From a virus: a DNA stretch of 64,000 bases. The notes below the pieces were generated by a model. It was not told the origin of the DNA. It did not search any database and saw only the letters and a list, made by a program, of their open reading frames with translations. Each line of letters opens with the position of its first letter. The stretch's first letter is position 1. The stretch covers positions 1 to 64,000 of the IMG/VR virus record IMGVR_UViG_3300027708_000032; one strand, 5' to 3'. Below are positions 49,244 to 57,504 of the stretch, piece by piece. Position numbers and translations under genes: made by a program.

Positions 49244-49594
49244 TTAATAGTTATAACGTTGTTTAAAAAATGTATCAAGATCTGATGGGGTAGATGTTCT
49301 AGACTTAGTTATCTTATCACTGTACACTTTCTGAATAACCACTCTAGATGTTCCTACATCTGTAAGTCTGTTTTCTATATCTTCAATTCTAGCATCATAC
49401 TGAGCTGTAAGACTATCTATCTCTATCTGTTTTTTAATAAGTTCTAAGTTATTAGCCTCAAGATCTTCTATTTTCTTTTGTAGTTCTTTAGTGTCTTGTG
49501 GTAATACTACTTTAGGAGTGAGGACATTTACAAGAATAATAACTCCTATTACTATTCCAAGTCCAATTAATGCATACTTTGCGTACTTGTTCAT
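49244..49594 (-). CDS. Membrane-anchored coiled-coil protein (116 aa)
   Basis: An N-terminal membrane anchor (ALIGLGIVIGVIILVNVL) is followed by a coiled coil (DTKELQKKIEDLEANNLEL) and a basic end. This is the layout of an inner-membrane spanin or of a minor tail component. Lies directly before the beta-helix gene. Confidence 0.55.
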   Translation of the reverse strand: MNKYAKYALIGLGIVIGVIILVNVLTPKVVLPQDTKELQKKIEDLEANNLELIKKQIEIDSLTAQYDARIEDIENRLTDVGTSRVVIQKVYSDKITKSRTSTPSDLDTFFKQRYNY

Positions 49595-49606
49595 ATATGT
49601 TTGTTT

Positions 49607-50023
49607 TTAATTGTATACTTTTATTTCTATAGTAAATGAAGTATTAGCAACAACATCTATTCTAGATCCTTGATAGTTTGTAGTTAAAAAATAAATTTGA
49701 TCTGTATCAATATAGCCATATTGAATATGTAATGGATACGCAGTTCCATACGAAATAATTGATGTATTTAATACAGAAGTTTTATTAGGAGTAAATAACC
49801 CCTCTCCAAAACATTTAATTAATGGACCAGAACCCTCATAAGTCCAAACAATATTTCCAAGTGTATTTTCTATTACTGTTACTATAGGATCACTTGTACC
49901 ATTTGGTTTTACTAAAGCTGTATACACTTTATAAGAAGGGTTATTTACAGTATGAGCAACAGCTCTTATTCTTCTGTCATTGTAGTTAAGTCTACCAAAT
50001 ATGTCTGTATAGTTAGGATTCAT
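49607..50023 (-). CDS. Beta-rich protein (138 aa), possible fibre tip or baseplate
   Basis: A soluble, beta-rich protein (VYTALVKPNGTSDPIVTVI, then YFLTTNYQGSRIDVVAN) with no signal peptide. Asn/Tyr/Gly-rich strands fit a small virion protein; no family is recognised. Overlaps the preceding gene by 11 bases. Confidence 0.55.
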   Translation of the reverse strand: MNPNYTDIFGRLNYNDRRIRAVAHTVNNPSYKVYTALVKPNGTSDPIVTVIENTLGNIVWTYEGSGPLIKCFGEGLFTPNKTSVLNTSIISYGTAYPLHIQYGYIDTDQIYFLTTNYQGSRIDVVANTSFTIEIKVYN

Positions 50024-50339
50024 GCTCTATATATTTTTTAATGTCAAAGATTTCTTCATGCTTAAAATACTTATCATAAGATGACTGCCTTACTGTTTCA
50101 ACATTACCTACTAACTTCTTATTAAACGTAGCCTGCTCTAACATTTTTACATCTTTCTCAAGACTTTCAATCTTAGTCTTGTCTATATTAGACTGAGCTA
50201 ATAAAGCTTTAACATCTGATCTTAGCTCCGAGACATCTCTCCAGATTAACATTGCTAAGATACTAAGTAAAGATGGAAATAAATATACTTTTACAGTATT
50301 TCCAATGTTATGTTTTTGGGAGTTTTGCACAGGTGTCAT
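50013..50339 (-). CDS. Membrane coiled-coil protein, first gene of the lysis block (108 aa)
   Basis: A membrane segment near residues 15-33 (VKVYLFPSLLSILAMLIW) followed by a coiled coil with LRSDVKALLAQSNIDKTK. This layout suits an inner-membrane subunit (spanin or holin regulator). The shared AT-rich element lies 62 bases upstream. Confidence 0.55.
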   Translation of the reverse strand: MTPVQNSQKHNIGNTVKVYLFPSLLSILAMLIWRDVSELRSDVKALLAQSNIDKTKIESLEKDVKMLEQATFNKKLVGNVETVRQSSYDKYFKHEEIFDIKKYIEHES

Positions 50340-50462
50340 TTTTAGACAGATGTTTTTAATTAGTTTTCATATATTTGTTACCCTTTGTGATGAAGTTCAC
50401 AATATAATATACGATTTTTTTACTTCATAAAATATAAACCACCCCTTAAACTTAAAATAGTT
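50340..50462. promoter_or_regulatory. Divergent promoters, replication and lysis blocks
   Basis: 123 bases between the two blocks. A -7 box TATATTTG (50370-50377) points to the replication genes. The shared AT-rich element (AATATAATATAC at 50401-50412, reading GTATATTATATT on the minus strand) points to the lysis genes. ATGAAGT/ACTTCAT (50390-50396 and 50422-50428) is an inverted pair around it. As it lies next to the DnaA-like gene it is also a candidate origin, though no canonical DnaA box is seen. Confidence 0.55.
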
Positions 50463-50924
50463 ATGCCTAGAGACATAAAAGAAGAAAAAGAGTTTACTAA
50501 ACACTTTGTAAAGAGGTTTTATAGAAAGTTTAATTACTATCCTACAGTAATTATAAACAAAGAAAGAGCTAGTGATGATTATAACTTACTCAGTCTGAGT
50601 CAGTTAGAAGAATGCTTTACACCCTTTCTGCCTACATTACGTAATAAGATTATACCATTAAACAGTAGAGAAAGAATAAGAGAAATAACAGAGCTAAGAC
50701 ATGTATTTTGTTTCTTAGCTAGAAGCATGAACTTTAAAGTGACCACTATAGGTAGATATCTAGGTGGTAGAGACCATACCACTGTAGTACACAGTGTAAT
50801 GGTTTTCAAGAACTTATATGAAACAGATGAAGCATTTAGAGAGAAATTTAAACGTATTACTAACCACATAAAACAAAAGTATGAGTCATCAATTATGGAG
50901 CACGTTGATCAAGCATGGAATTAG
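50463..50924 (+). CDS. DnaA domain IV-like replication initiator
   Basis: A 153-residue protein whose second half matches the DNA-binding domain IV of DnaA: RHVFCFLARSMN, then TTIGRYLGGRDHTTVVHSV with the GGRDHTT signature (101-107). That helix-turn-helix reads DnaA boxes. The ATPase domain III is absent, so it cannot form a normal DnaA filament. It heads the replication operon. It could recruit the DnaB-like helicase to the phage origin or compete with the host DnaA. Confidence 0.8.
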   Translation: MPRDIKEEKEFTKHFVKRFYRKFNYYPTVIINKERASDDYNLLSLSQLEECFTPFLPTLRNKIIPLNSRERIREITELRHVFCFLARSMNFKVTTIGRYLGGRDHTTVVHSVMVFKNLYETDEAFREKFKRITNHIKQKYESSIMEHVDQAWN

Positions 50925-51468
50925 TCCAAACCAAATGTATTTTTTAGACTGCTGTAGATCCAGCATTAAACCAAGTAGTATCATCAATCAGGATGCTGAG
51001 AAAATGATATGTGTAGCTAAATGTCTTATTAATGAACAAGGTGAGCTTACTAACCTTGGAGCCACTGTATTAAATGAGTTTGAAGCTTATTTAGTTAAAC
51101 GTAAGAAAGCTATAACAAGAGAAGTTTTAGGTCCAGATTTTAAAGCTAAAGTAGAAGAGTACATAAAATTATGGCCTGCTATGACGCTTCCTTCTGGAAA
51201 AGCAGCTAGACAAGGTAAAAATGATATAGAAAAAAAGTTTGTAGTTTTCTTTAAAGACTATCCAGAGTATGATTGGAATCTAGTATTGGATGCCACTCAA
51301 ATTTATGTACAAGAGTTTGAAAAGAAAGATTATAGATTTATGGTAAACAGTTTATATTTTATTAGTAAAACTAATAATATGACTAAAGATTCTACATCTG
51401 ACTTAGCCAGTAGATGTCAGGTTATATTAGACAACCCTGCAGAATTAAACAAAATTGAACAAAGATGA
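50881..51468 (+). CDS. Replication-module protein, possible helicase loader (195 aa)
   Basis: A helical protein of 195 residues in the place where phages often carry a helicase loader or DnaD-like protein, between an initiator and DnaB. The C-terminal half (AMTLPSGKAARQGKNDIE, then YPEYDWNLVLDATQIYV) has the aromatic helical look of such adaptors. It overlaps the initiator by 44 bases. No ATP-binding motif. Function is inferred from order. Confidence 0.55.
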   Translation: MSHQLWSTLIKHGISPNQMYFLDCCRSSIKPSSIINQDAEKMICVAKCLINEQGELTNLGATVLNEFEAYLVKRKKAITREVLGPDFKAKVEEYIKLWPAMTLPSGKAARQGKNDIEKKFVVFFKDYPEYDWNLVLDATQIYVQEFEKKDYRFMVNSLYFISKTNNMTKDSTSDLASRCQVILDNPAELNKIEQR

Positions 51469-51536
51469 TAAAATAATTTTGGTGTTTTAAAAAAAACTAT
51501 ATACATTTACAGTACAAAAAGCAAAATCACAATAAC

Positions 51537-52577
51537 ATGTCACAAGCAGAGAGACACTACGGTGCAAAGAAGTATTCTGAAATACTCAACGAAGGTCTTC
51601 AATATATAAAAGATAGAAAGTCTGGTAAGATAAAATCTTTTAAAACCCCATGGAATAGTTTAAACAACGCAGGTGTTGGTGGTCTTGAGTGGGGAGCTAT
51701 GCTAACAATAGCAGCACGTCCAGGTGCAGGTAAGACAATGTTAGTTTCTCATATTATAAGAGAGAGTAAAATTTTAAATCCCACACAAGATTTTAATATT
51801 TTAGAATTTCAGTTTGAGATGGCTCCAAAACAAACTGCATCTAGAGATTTTGCTGCTCTTACAGCTTTAGACTATGATATAGTGTTAAGTACTAGACAAG
51901 CAGTAGATGACTATTCTGTAGAGATGATGGAAAAATATGTAAAAGAAACTGAAAGGCTTGAGGGACAAGGTGTACATAGACTACAGATTAATAATCCTCT
52001 TACACATAAAGACATGGAAAAGGCTATTCATCATTATTATAATGCAATGGGTGGTAAACCTATGATTGTTACTATAGATCATAGCTGGCTTATGAAAAAA
52101 GACGTAGGAGATAAAGAGAAGATTAACACTCTTTATAACACTGTAGAAATGCTTATGCAGGTTAAAAATAAGCTACCTATTATTGTACTTATGATATCTC
52201 AGCTTAACAGAGATATAGAAGATCCAGGAAGAAAAACACCAGGTAGTATTCAAAACTACCCAACTAGTAGTGACATATTTGGTGGTGATGCTCTTATGCA
52301 GGGTTCAGATATGGTGCTAGTTCTTACTAGACCATTTAGATCAGAGATCAGATGTTATGGTCCTAAACAATTTCAAACTACTAAAGAAGATATATTCGGT
52401 CATATTCTAAAATCTAGAAATGGTTCTGATGATGATAATATCATTTACATGAAAGGAGACTTTAAGAAACAGAGTATGATTGAAAGTCCTCCTCCTATAG
52501 CTAGTAACCCCTCAGGTACCTTTGTAGCAAGGAGTAGAAGTAGATTACAGTCCACAGATGCTGATATAAACATTTAA
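51537..52577 (+). CDS. dnaB: DnaB-type replicative helicase (short form)
   Basis: 346 residues with the RecA-like core: Walker A AARPGAGKT (59-67), then a LEFQFEMAPKQTASRD motif, Walker B IVTIDHSWLM, and IVLMISQLNRDIEDPG, the motif with conserved Gln. The C-terminus ends in an Arg-rich linker. The N-terminal primase-interacting domain is missing, so it is shorter than cellular DnaB. It would unwind DNA ahead of the polymerase, working with the Toprim primase downstream. Confidence 0.82.
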   Translation: MSQAERHYGAKKYSEILNEGLQYIKDRKSGKIKSFKTPWNSLNNAGVGGLEWGAMLTIAARPGAGKTMLVSHIIRESKILNPTQDFNILEFQFEMAPKQTASRDFAALTALDYDIVLSTRQAVDDYSVEMMEKYVKETERLEGQGVHRLQINNPLTHKDMEKAIHHYYNAMGGKPMIVTIDHSWLMKKDVGDKEKINTLYNTVEMLMQVKNKLPIIVLMISQLNRDIEDPGRKTPGSIQNYPTSSDIFGGDALMQGSDMVLVLTRPFRSEIRCYGPKQFQTTKEDIFGHILKSRNGSDDDNIIYMKGDFKKQSMIESPPPIASNPSGTFVARSRSRLQSTDADINI

Positions 52578-52616
52578 CATTTTCACCCAATACATTCACA
52601 ATTTAAAACAAACAAC

Positions 52617-53198
52617 ATGTTTCAGACAAACTTGCAACAAGCAAAAGTAGATGCTACTAATGCACAATGGAAAAAGGATAAGCTAGAAGCTATCCGTAGT
52701 TTTCACCAAGAACTTATTAGTGATCTTGGTATTGAAAGATCAGATTTTAACATGAAGATGCCATTCTATGATCAGAAAGCTAGAATGGTTGTAGGCATTT
52801 TTGCCTCAGAATTTAAGAAGGACAAAGGTTTCTTCTTTGAACTAGTAACAAGACAGCTAGACCCTGCAGACGAAGAACGCAAAGTTTACAGAGTGGCTCC
52901 TAGTGGTAGTTATGAAGAAGAGTATGAACTGAATGAAAAAGGTTCTTATCTTGTTCCTGTTGAAGAACTAAGAGTGGTTAATCCAGACTCTGTAGCTATT
53001 AGTAAATCATCAGCTGTTACAGCTAGTGATAACTTTCTAAAAGGAACACAGCCTTTAGTAGAAAGATACAAAGCTCCAGCTCCTATGGAAGATGCTGCTT
53101 ATAGTGAGATGACCATCAGAGACTACTATGCTATTCATAGTGGTAAACCAGTAAGTGCTAAGAACTGGTTGAACGAACTTATAAAAAACAACAAGTAA
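52617..53198 (+). CDS. Replication-module protein (193 aa), unknown
   Basis: A mixed, soluble protein with RMVVGIFASEFKKDKGFFF then ETYELNEKG-like strands and a disordered Ala/Ser-rich linker near residue 145. It ends in a basic helix. It sits between DnaB and the Sak4-like ATPase and may cooperate with them. No family is recognised. Confidence 0.55.
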   Translation: MFQTNLQQAKVDATNAQWKKDKLEAIRSFHQELISDLGIERSDFNMKMPFYDQKARMVVGIFASEFKKDKGFFFELVTRQLDPADEERKVYRVAPSGSYEEEYELNEKGSYLVPVEELRVVNPDSVAISKSSAVTASDNFLKGTQPLVERYKAPAPMEDAAYSEMTIRDYYAIHSGKPVSAKNWLNELIKNNK

Positions 53199-53199
53199 T

Positions 53200-53883
53200 A
53201 TGGCACACGGTATTTTAATTATTGCAGAGTCAGGTGCTGGTAAATCTACCAGCATCGAGACTCTCGATCCTACAGAAACATTTATTATTAATGTAGCTAA
53301 CAAAGCTCTACCTTTTAAAGGCTGGCGTAAGAAGTACAGTATCTGGAGTAAGGAAAATCCTTCTGGAAATATGTATGACAAAGCTGGTCCTGAGAATATA
53401 GAAGCTTGTCTTAAATACATTAGTGAGAAACGTCCAGAAATTAAGACAGTAGTAGTAGATGACTTTCAGTACATGTCAAGCTTTGAGTTCTTTGATAAAG
53501 CTGATGAGAAAGGGTACGAGAAGTTCACTAAGATTGGTGCACACTTAGCTCGTATAGCTAGAATGCCCAAGGATCTAAGAGAAGACTTACAGATTTATTT
53601 TCTTACGCATGCTGAAGAGTCTACAGACTTAGAAGGTAAACGTAAGTTTAAGGCTAAGACCATAGGTAAGATGGTGGATGAAAAGCTTACCCTAGAAGGT
53701 TTGTTCTCTATTGTTCTATTTGGTAAGACCAAGAAAAACAAAGAGGGAGAAATCAGATATGTATTTGAAACTCAGACTAACGGTGAGAATACATGTAAGA
53801 GTCCTAGAGGTATGTTTGATACATTAGAAATACCAAACGACCTTAAACTTGTACGAGACTCTATTATAGCTTACGAGAATTAA
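53200..53883 (+). CDS. Sak4/RecA-like ATPase (AAA_24)
   Basis: A 227-residue single-domain ATPase: Walker A AESGAGKST (8-16), Walker B KTVVVDDFQYM and IYFLTHAEES. The pattern is that of AAA_24/Sak4 proteins, which are annealing or strand-exchange recombinases in phages. It stands immediately before the SSB-like gene, the usual place for Sak4. The start lies one base after the preceding stop. Confidence 0.8.
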   Translation: MAHGILIIAESGAGKSTSIETLDPTETFIINVANKALPFKGWRKKYSIWSKENPSGNMYDKAGPENIEACLKYISEKRPEIKTVVVDDFQYMSSFEFFDKADEKGYEKFTKIGAHLARIARMPKDLREDLQIYFLTHAEESTDLEGKRKFKAKTIGKMVDEKLTLEGLFSIVLFGKTKKNKEGEIRYVFETQTNGENTCKSPRGMFDTLEIPNDLKLVRDSIIAYEN

Positions 53884-53912
53884 CTTTTATTATAAATTAA
53901 AATCACAAAAAA

Positions 53913-54536
53913 ATGTTTAGTACCAAAGGACAAGAAGTAAAACAAGGTAGCTCCGTTTCTAAATCTTTAGAACCAGGAGTGGCATTAGCACACATTTATA
54001 GTGCTAACGTAAGAACAGCATCTACAGGAAAGAAATGTTTAGAATTGGTTCTTGAAGGACCAGCTCTAGAAAACTTTGAAGGTTGGGCTGTGGATAAAAA
54101 TAACCAAGAAGGAACTAAGTTTAGAGGCCAGTCTGCTAAAGTTAGTGCAACCATCTACACTGCAGATTATGATAGCAGTGACATTAACAAGAATGACATT
54201 CTAAGAAAGATCATCACTATTGCTGATGAAGCTGGTCTTAGAACTGAAGTGGATGCTCTATCTGGAGATGGTAGTATCACTACCATTGAACAGTGGGTGG
54301 AAGCTGCAGCTAATGTTCTTAAAAACCAATCTTTATATTTCTTCTTAGTAGGTACTGAGAAAGAATATAACGGTAAAACTATTTTGATATTGTCTCTTCC
54401 AAAGTATAAGTTTTGTGCGGCTGATCCAAGCAAGCTTAACAAGTTTGACAAGAACAATAAGTATCACTATATAGCACTAACTAACAAACCTGTATCAGGT
54501 TTTGAACCAGCTAGTGATGACTTCGGAGGTCTTTAA
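53913..54536 (+). CDS. Single-stranded DNA-binding protein (SSB-like)
   Basis: A 207-residue protein, beta-rich in its first 120 residues, with an acidic C-terminal end (FEPASDDFGGL) that recalls the DDxxF-type tail with which SSBs recruit partners. It lies directly behind the Sak4-like gene and ends at a strong terminator, which suggests abundant expression. An OB fold is expected but cannot be read directly. Confidence 0.65.
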   Translation: MFSTKGQEVKQGSSVSKSLEPGVALAHIYSANVRTASTGKKCLELVLEGPALENFEGWAVDKNNQEGTKFRGQSAKVSATIYTADYDSSDINKNDILRKIITIADEAGLRTEVDALSGDGSITTIEQWVEAAANVLKNQSLYFFLVGTEKEYNGKTILILSLPKYKFCAADPSKLNKFDKNNKYHYIALTNKPVSGFEPASDDFGGL

Positions 54537-54567
54537 TTTATATAAAGGTTTAGTTTTTCTGATTGAC

Positions 54568-54599
54568 AAGGGGAATGTTTCTACATTCCCCTTATTTTT
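54568..54599 (+). terminator. Strong terminator after SSB-like gene
   Basis: AAGGGGAATG pairs perfectly with CATTCCCCTT and TTTTT follows. Its T run is at the same time part of a TATTTTTG box (54593-54600). Confidence 0.85.
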
Positions 54600-54600
54600 G
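54593..54600 (+). promoter_or_regulatory. -7 box before primase, built into the terminator
   Basis: TATTTTTG matches TAnnTTTG and overlaps the terminator tail. Transcription could thus stop and restart at the same place, 17 bases before the primase start codon. Confidence 0.45.
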
Positions 54601-54616
54601 TAATAAACTTTAATGT

Positions 54617-55687
54617 ATGTTCAAAACTAAAGATCTTATACATAATATAAAAGATGTTCCTGGAACATGGATATTTGAGCATTTCTGTAAGCTTAAACAT
54701 AAACTTACAGGTGAAGATGTTAAGATTAAAAGTATGTTCAATCCTAATGAACGCACACCTAGTATGTGTATTTATGTAAACAAAGATGGAACGTATTTAT
54801 TTAAAGATTTTTCTACAGGTAAAGGTGGTGATGGTGTTACGCTTGTAAAAGAAATAACAGGACTAGCTTTTAGTAAAGCCTGTGAGCTCATCATAGAAAA
54901 CTATAATGATTTTGTACTACACAATAATGGAGGACAAGATATACAAAAGTTTCAGAGGGCATCTAAGTACAAGGTGACAAGTACTAAGCCTAGATCATGG
55001 ACAACACAGGACCAGTATTACTGGACACAGTTTAACATTGGATCTAAGTTACTAAACGCACACCACGTTAAACCTTTAGAAAGTTATTGTATGACCAAAG
55101 AAGAAGATGAACTTTGTATAAAGGGACTCTATCTCTATGGTTATTTTAAAGAGGACGGTACGCTATATAAGATATACCAACCGAAGACACTAGATAAGAA
55201 GTTTATTAAAGTGTCAGATTATATACAAGGATATGAGCAGATACACAGAACTGATAATCTGCTAATCACGTCTAGTCTTAAAGATGTTATGTCTATTAAA
55301 TCTTTAAAGCTTGATATAGATGTTATAGCTCCTGATAGTGAGAACACCATGCTTAAACCAGATGTCATGGAACAACTACATGAAAGATATAAAAACATTG
55401 TAGTGTTGTTTGATAATGATGATGCAGGTGTTGCAGCTATGAAGAAATATAAAGAAACATATCCCTATGTTGAAGTGGCCGTTCTACCTATGAGTAAGGA
55501 TGTATCAGATAGTATAAAAGATTTTGGAGCTAAAGAAGTTAGAAACAGATTAGTTCCTATCTTAGATAGAAAATTAAAATATGACAAAGAAGAAGAGAGT
55601 AACAGCTCCCAAGACAAGAAACGCAGGGACCATGACAGATGCTGCTTTCTGGAGTTTCATAAGAAGTGCACTACGACAGAAGTCTAG
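54617..55687 (+). CDS. Toprim DNA primase (DnaG-like)
   Basis: 356 residues. The start contains SMFNPNERTPSMCIY, then LFKDFSTGKGGDGVTLV, the fold normally behind a CHC2 zinc finger; the zinc Cys pattern itself is not complete here. The Toprim domain follows: LLITSSLKDVMSI, in which the usual Glu is replaced by Ser, and VVLFDNDDAGVAA with the DxD pair. The enzyme would make primers for the family B polymerase. The loss of the Toprim Glu may change activity and deserves attention. The last 107 bases overlap the HNH gene. Confidence 0.78.
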   Translation: MFKTKDLIHNIKDVPGTWIFEHFCKLKHKLTGEDVKIKSMFNPNERTPSMCIYVNKDGTYLFKDFSTGKGGDGVTLVKEITGLAFSKACELIIENYNDFVLHNNGGQDIQKFQRASKYKVTSTKPRSWTTQDQYYWTQFNIGSKLLNAHHVKPLESYCMTKEEDELCIKGLYLYGYFKEDGTLYKIYQPKTLDKKFIKVSDYIQGYEQIHRTDNLLITSSLKDVMSIKSLKLDIDVIAPDSENTMLKPDVMEQLHERYKNIVVLFDNDDAGVAAMKKYKETYPYVEVAVLPMSKDVSDSIKDFGAKEVRNRLVPILDRKLKYDKEEESNSSQDKKRRDHDRCCFLEFHKKCTTTEV

Positions 55688-55964
55688 ATGGTGGAAACCT
55701 ATAGCTCAAGCTAAAGCAAAAGCTAAGAGATCTTATAAAGGTCCACTTAAGAGACAGAAGTTTGAGTATCAGTGTGCAGAGTGTTTAAACTGGTTTCCTG
55801 ATAAGGAGATCAATGTAGACCATGTTGTACCTGCTGGTACTTTAAGGTGTGCTGATGATCTTCCAGGTTTTGTAGAAAGATTATTTTGTGAAGTGGACAA
55901 TCTACAGGTGCTCTGTTCTACCTGCCACAATAAAAAAACACAACATGAAAAGTCCAAAAAGTAA
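55581..55964 (+). CDS. HNH endonuclease (127 aa)
   Basis: Starts MTKKKRVTAPKTRNAG. A conserved WWKPIAQAKAKAKRSYKG precedes the zinc-binding CAECLNWF, the catalytic VDHVVPAG and the final LCSTCHNKK. The layout C-x2-C...DH...C-x2-C is typical of phage HNH enzymes. It overlaps primase by 107 bases in another frame. From memory, similar proteins beside the primase are frequent in Bacteroidota phages, so it may work in replication rather than in homing. Confidence 0.78.
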   Translation: MTKKKRVTAPKTRNAGTMTDAAFWSFIRSALRQKSRWWKPIAQAKAKAKRSYKGPLKRQKFEYQCAECLNWFPDKEINVDHVVPAGTLRCADDLPGFVERLFCEVDNLQVLCSTCHNKKTQHEKSKK

Positions 55965-56139
55965 ACAGGACCTTATAGAAAAAGTAGTGGAACAGATTAA
56001 AGAAGATGTCCACTGTGGTTATTATGAATCTTTAGAAGGACTGCTTGAAATTCTATCTGTAGATAATTTGATAGAATATTTACCAGAAGAAGACTGGAAA
56101 CAATTTAAACACTTAACAGATGACACCACAACTACATGA
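55945..56139 (+). CDS. Small acidic helical protein (64 aa)
   Basis: Start at 55945 (MKSPKSKQDLIEKVVEQI), 19 bases before the HNH stop; the longer frame from 55888 overlaps HNH too deeply. Two acidic helices with aromatic turns (CGYYESLEGLLEIL). No family is recognised. Confidence 0.55.
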   Translation: MKSPKSKQDLIEKVVEQIKEDVHCGYYESLEGLLEILSVDNLIEYLPEEDWKQFKHLTDDTTTT

Positions 56140-56326
56140 TACCATGATTGGTAAAAAACTTATAGAAGGTACAATACCAGATATAGCACATCAGCTTAAA
56201 AGAATAGCTGATATTTTAGAAAGTAAACAGCAAGACCAAGTGACATCAGCTTTTAAAGCTTATGTAAACAGTGGTGCATCAGATTCAGAAATTGTAAAAC
56301 AACTTAGAGAAATATGGCAGAAGTAA
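56120..56326 (+). CDS. Small helical protein (68 aa)
   Basis: MIGKKLIEGTIPDIAHQLK is a helix, and a second one follows (LESKQQDQVTSAFKAYV). An alternative start lies at 56144. Overlaps both neighbours by 13-20 bases. Function unknown. Confidence 0.55.
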   Translation: MTPQLHDTMIGKKLIEGTIPDIAHQLKRIADILESKQQDQVTSAFKAYVNSGASDSEIVKQLREIWQK

Positions 56327-56466
56327 CAAACGGAAAGGATCTAAATGATCCTATCAACATTCAACATCTTATAGAATTTTTAGAGTATGAAGAGGCTCTA
56401 ACTAAAGACAAAGAAACAGCAACAAGAATTAGAATACTTTTAAAACTATTAGGTGTATGGAACTAG
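56314..56466 (+). CDS. Small helical protein (50 aa)
   Basis: MAEVTNGKDLNDPINIQHL, then a helix with LLKLLGVWN at the end. It overlaps the next gene by 10 bases. It is supported by the chain of overlaps in the operon. Confidence 0.5.
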   Translation: MAEVTNGKDLNDPINIQHLIEFLEYEEALTKDKETATRIRILLKLLGVWN

Positions 56467-57485
56467 AAGATTTAATGAATGATTCTATAGAAAATTTAGA
56501 GAAAGAGTTTTACAGTAAGAGGTTTGAGTTTTCATATAGTAGCCTTAACAAGCTTATGTGGAACCCAGCAGTATTTCACCAGCTATATGTACTGGGATTA
56601 AAAGAAGAGAAGACAGATGCTCATCTTGTAAATGGTAAGATTATTCATGGATTATTGTTAGAACCTGAAAAGTTTTTAGATAATTTTATTGTTAGTCCTA
56701 GTAACTTACCAACAGGTAACACACGCACTGTCATAGACAGAGTGTATAGTCATCATGTAGAGCTTGCTAAGAATGGAGATGAGAGAGAAAATCTTGTAGA
56801 ATTTGCTAAAGCTATACTAGATATTCTTAAAGATATGAACCTTCATCAAAGTTTAAAAACAGATGAACAAAGATTAGATAAAATATTTACACCAGAGGCT
56901 GTAAACTATTGGCATTTTCTTAGAGCTAAAGGAGATAAGAATCTTATAGATGAAGAAACATATAACTATTGTGGTAGTGCTGTAGAAATTATTAGGAGTA
57001 ATAAAGATGTATGCAAGCTTATTGGTTGTGATGTAAATGAGTTTGAAAACAAGGAAGTTCTTAATGAGATAAAACTAAGTTGTAATGTGAACATGAAACC
57101 ATTTGGTCTTAAGGGTATTGTTGATAATTTAGTTATAGACCATGACCAAAAAATTGTGTATATTAATGATGTAAAGACTACTAGCAAAGACTTAAAAGAT
57201 TTTCCTGAAACTGTAGAGTTTTATTCTTATTGGATGCAAGCAGCTGTATATGCAAGCTTAGTTGTTTCTAACTATGCACATCTGATAGATGCAGGTTATA
57301 ATGTTAAGTTTAACTTTGTAGTGATAGATAAAATGTATAATGTTTATCCTTTTCCAGTTAGCCAAAGCACACTAATGACTTGGTTATCTAGATTGGAACA
57401 TGTTTTAGATAAAGCAGCATGGCATTATACTAATAATAATTTTAATCTACCATACGAATTTGCTCAGGGTCTTGTATCATTATAA
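56457..57485 (+). CDS. RecE/lambda-Exo-like PD-(D/E)XK exonuclease
   Basis: 342 residues: FSYSSLNKLMWNPAVFHQL, typical of RecB/ExoVIII-like nucleases, then NGKIIHGLLLEPEKF with the first His. The core GLKGIVDNLVID (Asp) is followed by YINDVKTTS (D-x-K) and then YWMQAAVYASL with the Q-xxx-Y helix. It would resect double-stranded ends for recombination with the Sak4-like ATPase. It lies within the coupled replication operon. Confidence 0.78.
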   Translation: MELEDLMNDSIENLEKEFYSKRFEFSYSSLNKLMWNPAVFHQLYVLGLKEEKTDAHLVNGKIIHGLLLEPEKFLDNFIVSPSNLPTGNTRTVIDRVYSHHVELAKNGDERENLVEFAKAILDILKDMNLHQSLKTDEQRLDKIFTPEAVNYWHFLRAKGDKNLIDEETYNYCGSAVEIIRSNKDVCKLIGCDVNEFENKEVLNEIKLSCNVNMKPFGLKGIVDNLVIDHDQKIVYINDVKTTSKDLKDFPETVEFYSYWMQAAVYASLVVSNYAHLIDAGYNVKFNFVVIDKMYNVYPFPVSQSTLMTWLSRLEHVLDKAAWHYTNNNFNLPYEFAQGLVSL

Positions 57486-57504
57486 CCCTTAAACCTTTAT
57501 AGAA

